Source of the DNA: Paraglomus occultum | Taxonomy: Eukaryota; Glomeromycota; Glomeromycetes; Paraglomerales; Paraglomeraceae | Reading direction: 5' to 3' | NCBI GenBank assembly: GCA_910592205.1 | Contig: CAJVPJ010000427.1 | Coordinates: 1-25,453, forward strand | DNA: 25,453 nt | Shown here: positions 21,649 through 25,453 of the stretch, piece by piece | How the letters are laid out: each line of letters begins with the position of its first letter | Position numbering within the stretch: position 1 is the stretch's first letter | Notes under the pieces: model-generated | What the model was told of the DNA's origin: nothing | What the model saw: the letters and a program-made list of their open reading frames with translations, nothing else | The model's database searches: none | Made by a program: the position numbers and the translations under genes

Positions 21649-23422
21649 TTGTAAAATGAAAAAATGCTCGATTGCTGTAACGTATTCTGATATTAGTTTC
21701 AATTATAACAATGCTCGTAACCATTCGTGTTCTGTACCCTTTCTTAATTTAGATAAGAAAGTAATATCAGGTCGAGTTCGTTGTCACAATCTTGACTAAA
21801 AGTAAAAAATTGACGTGCTCGAGCTGATTTCATGAGAAATGGATTTGGTTATTGGAAAGCTTTCCAATTCTGATAATTATTCTCCTTCTATTGTTGCAAT
21901 GATCGACTCAGTTGTGGTATATCATATACAGAGACGGAATCTTCCAAATTAACAAATTCCGTCACATCCATAGTATCAATAGGATTGATTAACAAGTTCA
22001 ATTAACTCTGCATTCGTTGACAAATTAACGCCTGCAGTTTCGATTACTGCGATACTATTAGGCAGGATACGGTTTTTGCCCAAGCATGTGTTATTGGAGA
22101 TAAACAATCGAGCGATTGTTTGCGACATCACAATGTCAAAAAACGAACCAACCAATACATATTCACGCGATAACTTCGGTATATCGAGATTAAAATTATG
22201 CGGTAAACTTCGGCCTCATGCAATTTCGGCTTAGCGTGGCTTCGTCTTGCCGAGTTTGCCTTGTAGTGTGTTACTGATCCGGAACGATGGTATCGTTTTA
22301 ATTCGCCTGGTTTGAAGAACGATTCTGGACACTTACGAATCAATCTGGGAGGTCACGTAACTGCAAGAACAATGCGATTGGAATGAGCCAACATCGCCAG
22401 CGTCCATTAAAGCAACCTGTATAATCTCAAACATGGGCTGAGAAATCAGCGTATCAAGAATATGTAGAAATTGGACATTCGGTCGTTATTATCAATGATG
22501 CGTAGGCACGGGCAGAGAATCTAGTAAGCGGCTGATAGTGCACCCACGCTTAATATAGACTGGACGATTTTATAAAAGTGAAAACTAGGGTTGAAAATGA
22601 TTGTGAAATAACACATAAGGCCGAAGAAGATGAACCAGGCATTATAAAGTCCAGTGAGATTGCTTTTTATTCAAGTGAAAGAACAAGATGTCTACAGAAG
22701 AGGATGCGTATATTAGGAAATTACGCAAAGACGAAAAGGTTAAATGCTAGGCGATGGTGAAAGTGAAGAGTAGATTGGTGGCCGGCATGTCTGTATGTCT
22801 CACTCTCGATCTGGATTCATCCTCATTGACGTTGATATACTAAGCTTTATTCTTCCTATACACTAAAGGTTCGAAAGCCAATGTGCTGATTTTCTACGGA
22901 CTGGGTAGTTTTCCTACAAGTTCAGCCCCTACTGTGCCTTTACAACTGGAAAACGCATTGTAAATAACGAGACTTGCTTAAAGTCTCGCAATTACGTATT
23001 TACTGCCTATAATTTCAAGTCAGGGTCAGAATGGCAAGAAGTTGCGAAGACGAAAGTATTGGCTGCGCGCAGATCGTTAAGGACTATCGCAAAATTATGC
23101 GGCAAGTTTTTCGGCCGTGTTTCAAACAACTGAGCAAAATTGCTTCCGCCAAATGGATGTCGGAAAAGACTGACGTTATTTAAAATTGCGCACCTTGTTC
23201 AAATCAATGCTGATAGCATCGAGTATCATATGTCTAACGGGACCGTTTCATCACGCAGCATTCTCCTCCTTCGCCAGGTGATCTTCATAGAGAATAATTT
23301 GCTCAAAGTGTCAGAGTGGTGAAGTGCCAGGCATAGACGCTTTCATATATTAAACTTTCTTATCATATATTTACGTATATGCTCAGTGCTAAGAAGATTT
23401 CAACCAATATTTGCTCAGCGTA

Positions 23423-23446
23423 ATTTGACCAATGGGATGGTCAAAT
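23423..23446. repeat. Small perfect inverted repeat
   Basis: ATTTGACCA and TGGTCAAAT make a 9-bp stem with a 6-base loop. The left arm core TTTGACCAAT also occurs near 8098. There is no gene nearby to suggest a role. Confidence 0.5.
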
Positions 23447-24151
23447 CTGGTACGTTAACACCACCGAACGCCTGACTCGAGATCCAGGTAAATTCATTAT
23501 TAATAATCAAACAATCAATACTATCAGCAGGATTAATAAAATTCTGAACAATAGTTAACTTAGTATCGCTATTTTCAAATTATTTTTTCATCAATCCTGA
23601 CCCCTAGATTCTATTTTGCAACAGAATGCGCCTGAATCGCAATAAAACACGAAAAAATGCGGAAAGATTTATTTTGGACACTGTAATGCTCAATAGTTAA
23701 TTCGCCCAAAGGATCGAGATTATAGAATTCGCGTATGTGCCGCACTAACTCATGTGGTGTGTGGGGAAAAGTCTAGTCATATTTTCCTGCAAATGAATAT
23801 TGACGAGAAAGCAGAAAGGAGGGTAGACTGCCGACACCATCTCACACTATGCATTGTTCAAAAACCAGCACAATCGTCATAGACATTTTCCAAAAACGCG
23901 TAAGATAGTATGGCTACATCTTCCCCGATCCTTTGGCTAAAAAAACGTGCTCAAATATTTGTTCACACAAAAAAGAGATAGGCTTTGGTATCCGATTAGT
24001 ATGTCGTGTAATTACTGCCGACAACCAGCTCTTCAACAATTCATGCAATGCAACGTAAGCCATTTTTGAACAAAAACAATAACATATGATAGTCTTCATC
24101 AGGACTTTATTCTATATAGTTCAGTAGCATAACATAATAGGTGTGGATGCG

Positions 24152-24181
24152 ATACACGAATAACTTATACACGAATAACTT
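24152..24181 (+). repeat. Perfect 15-bp tandem duplication
   Basis: ATACACGAATAACTT occurs twice with no gap and no mismatch, in intergenic DNA. It looks like a recent replication slip or a local repair event. Confidence 0.85.
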
Positions 24182-24377
24182 GTACATATATATTATAAGC
24201 ATATTGTCCTTAATGTGATCTGTGCAACTTCCTTCCCATATTTATCCTTAGAGTTTCCTGATTCCCGACCTTATATCCCAAGCAATCATCATAACGGCAT
24301 CACATCAGTCTCAGTCGTGCGTAAGGGGGACAGGGAGAGATAAGATACAGTTCGATATGTCGATCAACGACTGTTTT

Positions 24378-24564
24378 TTTCGATGAGAATGACGTGAAGG
24401 CGGAGTAAAGGAATGGACGGTGATGAAGATGGGATGATGGAGAAGATGTAGATGAAGGCGGAGAAGGTGGAAATAGAGAAGGCGGGCATGGAGGCGGAGA
24501 TGGTGGAAACCGAGAAGAGTAACGGTGGGTGGGGAGTGAAGATGGGGACCGTAGAGGAGGAGTG
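24378..24564 (+). repeat. Purine-rich GA minisatellite-like tract
   Basis: The plus strand is almost all G and A, with recurring GAAGATG, GGAGAAG and GGCGGAGATGG words in degenerate form. It ends next to a short palindrome, GGAGTGCACACTCC (24559-24572). On the other strand it translates as Pro/Ser-rich filler. It is the strand-reversed counterpart in bias of the pyrimidine tract at the left of the window. Confidence 0.7.
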
Positions 24565-25135
24565 CACACTCCGTGATATGTCCCGTGACGACCTACAAAA
24601 ATTAGAAGTGATCCTATCAGCATGATGTATGAATATCCAGAGCAACAAATATATTGTCTATCAGCATATTCCCGATCTGCCCCTTTTTTCGTTACCAACG
24701 TACACTTCACTGGCCCGCTCGTTCGATAGAATGGAAGTCCCCCGCGATGCTTGATCGATAAAGCAGTAACGCACTGAAGAGCAATCCGATGGTGGAAGGA
24801 TGGGGGTATTTATGCGTATTCGAGATATGGCATGCAATGTTGCGCAAAAGTCTTAGAACTTACAATCAACGTGGTAATAGTCCACTTCTCGTCCAAAAAA
24901 GGTCCTTCAAGTGATCGCGTTTTCACGTTCAGTCCACAGCGGATAACGGACTGCACCATTCGCAGATGGAATTGAGTAGGACTATTGACTTCCGTTCGCG
25001 GATTAACATGCTGTCGTGTTTAAGTTTATCGTAACAAGGGGGTGAATGATGAATATGGAAGAGAAGCGATGTGATGCAGGAAGCACATGTCGCCACATTG
25101 TGTTTGAGGTTGTAATTTAGGAGGTTTGCGAACCG

Positions 25136-25453
25136 ATTCTGGTCATTGTACGGCATTGTACATATCGGAATCGCCCTCGCGCAGGGACCCGATGCTTGGC
25201 TGTTTAGTGTTTTTACTCTGCGCCATGGTCACTTTTTTTGTTGCAAATATACGACGAGAAGGAATGCCGATTGACTGCAAAATAACTTTGATTCTGGTTG
25301 CGCCGGAGCCATTGTACGGCATTGTACATATCGGAATCGCTCTCGCGCAGGGACCCCATGCTTAATTTTGATTCTGGTTGCGCTGGAGCCATTGTACGGC
25401 ATTGTACATATCGGAATCTCTCTCGCGCAGGGACCCCATGCTTAATTTTGATT
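25136..25453 (+). repeat. 80-bp tandem repeat array, continuing past the window
   Basis: Copies at 25291-25370 and 25371-25450 are exactly 80 bp and differ at two positions as I read them. A third copy starts at 25451 and is cut by the window end. A diverged, shortened copy at 25136-25203 lacks 11 bases after ATTCTGGT. It is separated from the regular array by 87 unrelated bases. Each unit contains ATTGTACGGCATTGTACATA, itself an internal direct repeat of ATTGTAC. It is G+C-richer than its surroundings and looks like a satellite or minisatellite. Confidence 0.92.

Larger units (their letters stand above)
20466..25134. other. Long region without a recognisable gene
   Basis: About 4.7 kb with only short open frames lacking domain signatures; those on the minus strand near 24300-24710 are Pro/Ser translations of a purine-rich tract. 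The promoter of the 942-residue gene should lie just right of 20465. Simple repeats and small palindromes in it are listed separately. No tRNA or rRNA was recognised. Confidence 0.55.

Noticed and set aside
22128-22343. Minus-strand basic open frame of 71 residues
   Set aside because: It lies in repeat-like sequence, has no domain, and its composition is that of random DNA.
23706-23936. Inverted repeat CCAAAGGATCG / CGATCCTTTGG 231 bases apart, possible MITE
   Set aside because: Only 11 bp match, there is no target duplication at the flanks, and about this many such pairs are expected by chance in a window of this length.
24300-24710. Minus-strand Pro/Ser-rich open frames
   Set aside because: They are translations of the purine-rich tract, with no signal peptide, domain or splice support.
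25126-25365. Open frame of 79 residues in the 80-bp array
   Set aside because: The period of 80 is not a multiple of three, so each copy is read in a different frame; this is not a coding repeat.
1-25453. tRNA, rRNA or CRISPR features
   Set aside because: I looked for B-box-like GGTTCRA motifs, rRNA-like blocks and regularly spaced short repeats. None was convincing apart from the 80-bp satellite, which has no spacers.

Overview
The window looks like AT-rich nuclear DNA from a fungus. Genes carry GT-AG introns of about 50 to 360 bases, intergenic stretches are long, and transposon relics are scattered through it. The genes point to Mucoromycota, most likely an arbuscular mycorrhizal fungus (Glomeromycotina). 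Two of them look like membrane protein families that I recall as expanded in those fungi. That placement is inference; I could not run a search.

Left part (1-4582): the window opens inside a very pyrimidine-rich intron, followed by six spliced exons of CHO2, the fungal phosphatidylethanolamine N-methyltransferase. The joined exons make 847 residues in one frame, and the N-terminal exons lie before base 1. From 4583 to 9133 I see no gene, only small inverted repeats, a T tract and a possible TATA box.

Middle (9134-13032): a single-exon gene encodes a secreted protein with an LPMO-like (chitin-binding type-4) fold. Both copper-binding histidines appear to be replaced. Its tail is a Kex2-type repeat that would release three near-identical short Cys-x-x-Cys-His peptides. 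This is the most unusual item in the window. It is followed by a three-exon gene for a 497-residue multi-pass membrane protein with an acidic tail.

Transposon-rich stretch (13490-16041): a frameshifted helix-turn-helix fragment of a transposase, a MITE of about 290 bp with 15-bp terminal inverted repeats and a 3-bp target duplication, a solo pogo/Tigger-like end, and the broken C-terminus of a mariner transposase. The mariner piece lies directly against the 3' end of a short minus-strand gene (16558-16046).

Minus strand 20465-16995: ten exons join into one 942-residue protein. It has a signal peptide, a glycosylated ectodomain of about 675 residues and a C-terminal membrane bundle. One exon is only 24 nt.

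Right part (20466-25453): no convincing gene. It holds a (TTA)12 microsatellite, short inverted repeats, a 15-bp tandem duplication, a purine-rich tract, and the start of an 80-bp tandem repeat array that runs off the end. The genes do not form an obvious pathway or cluster.
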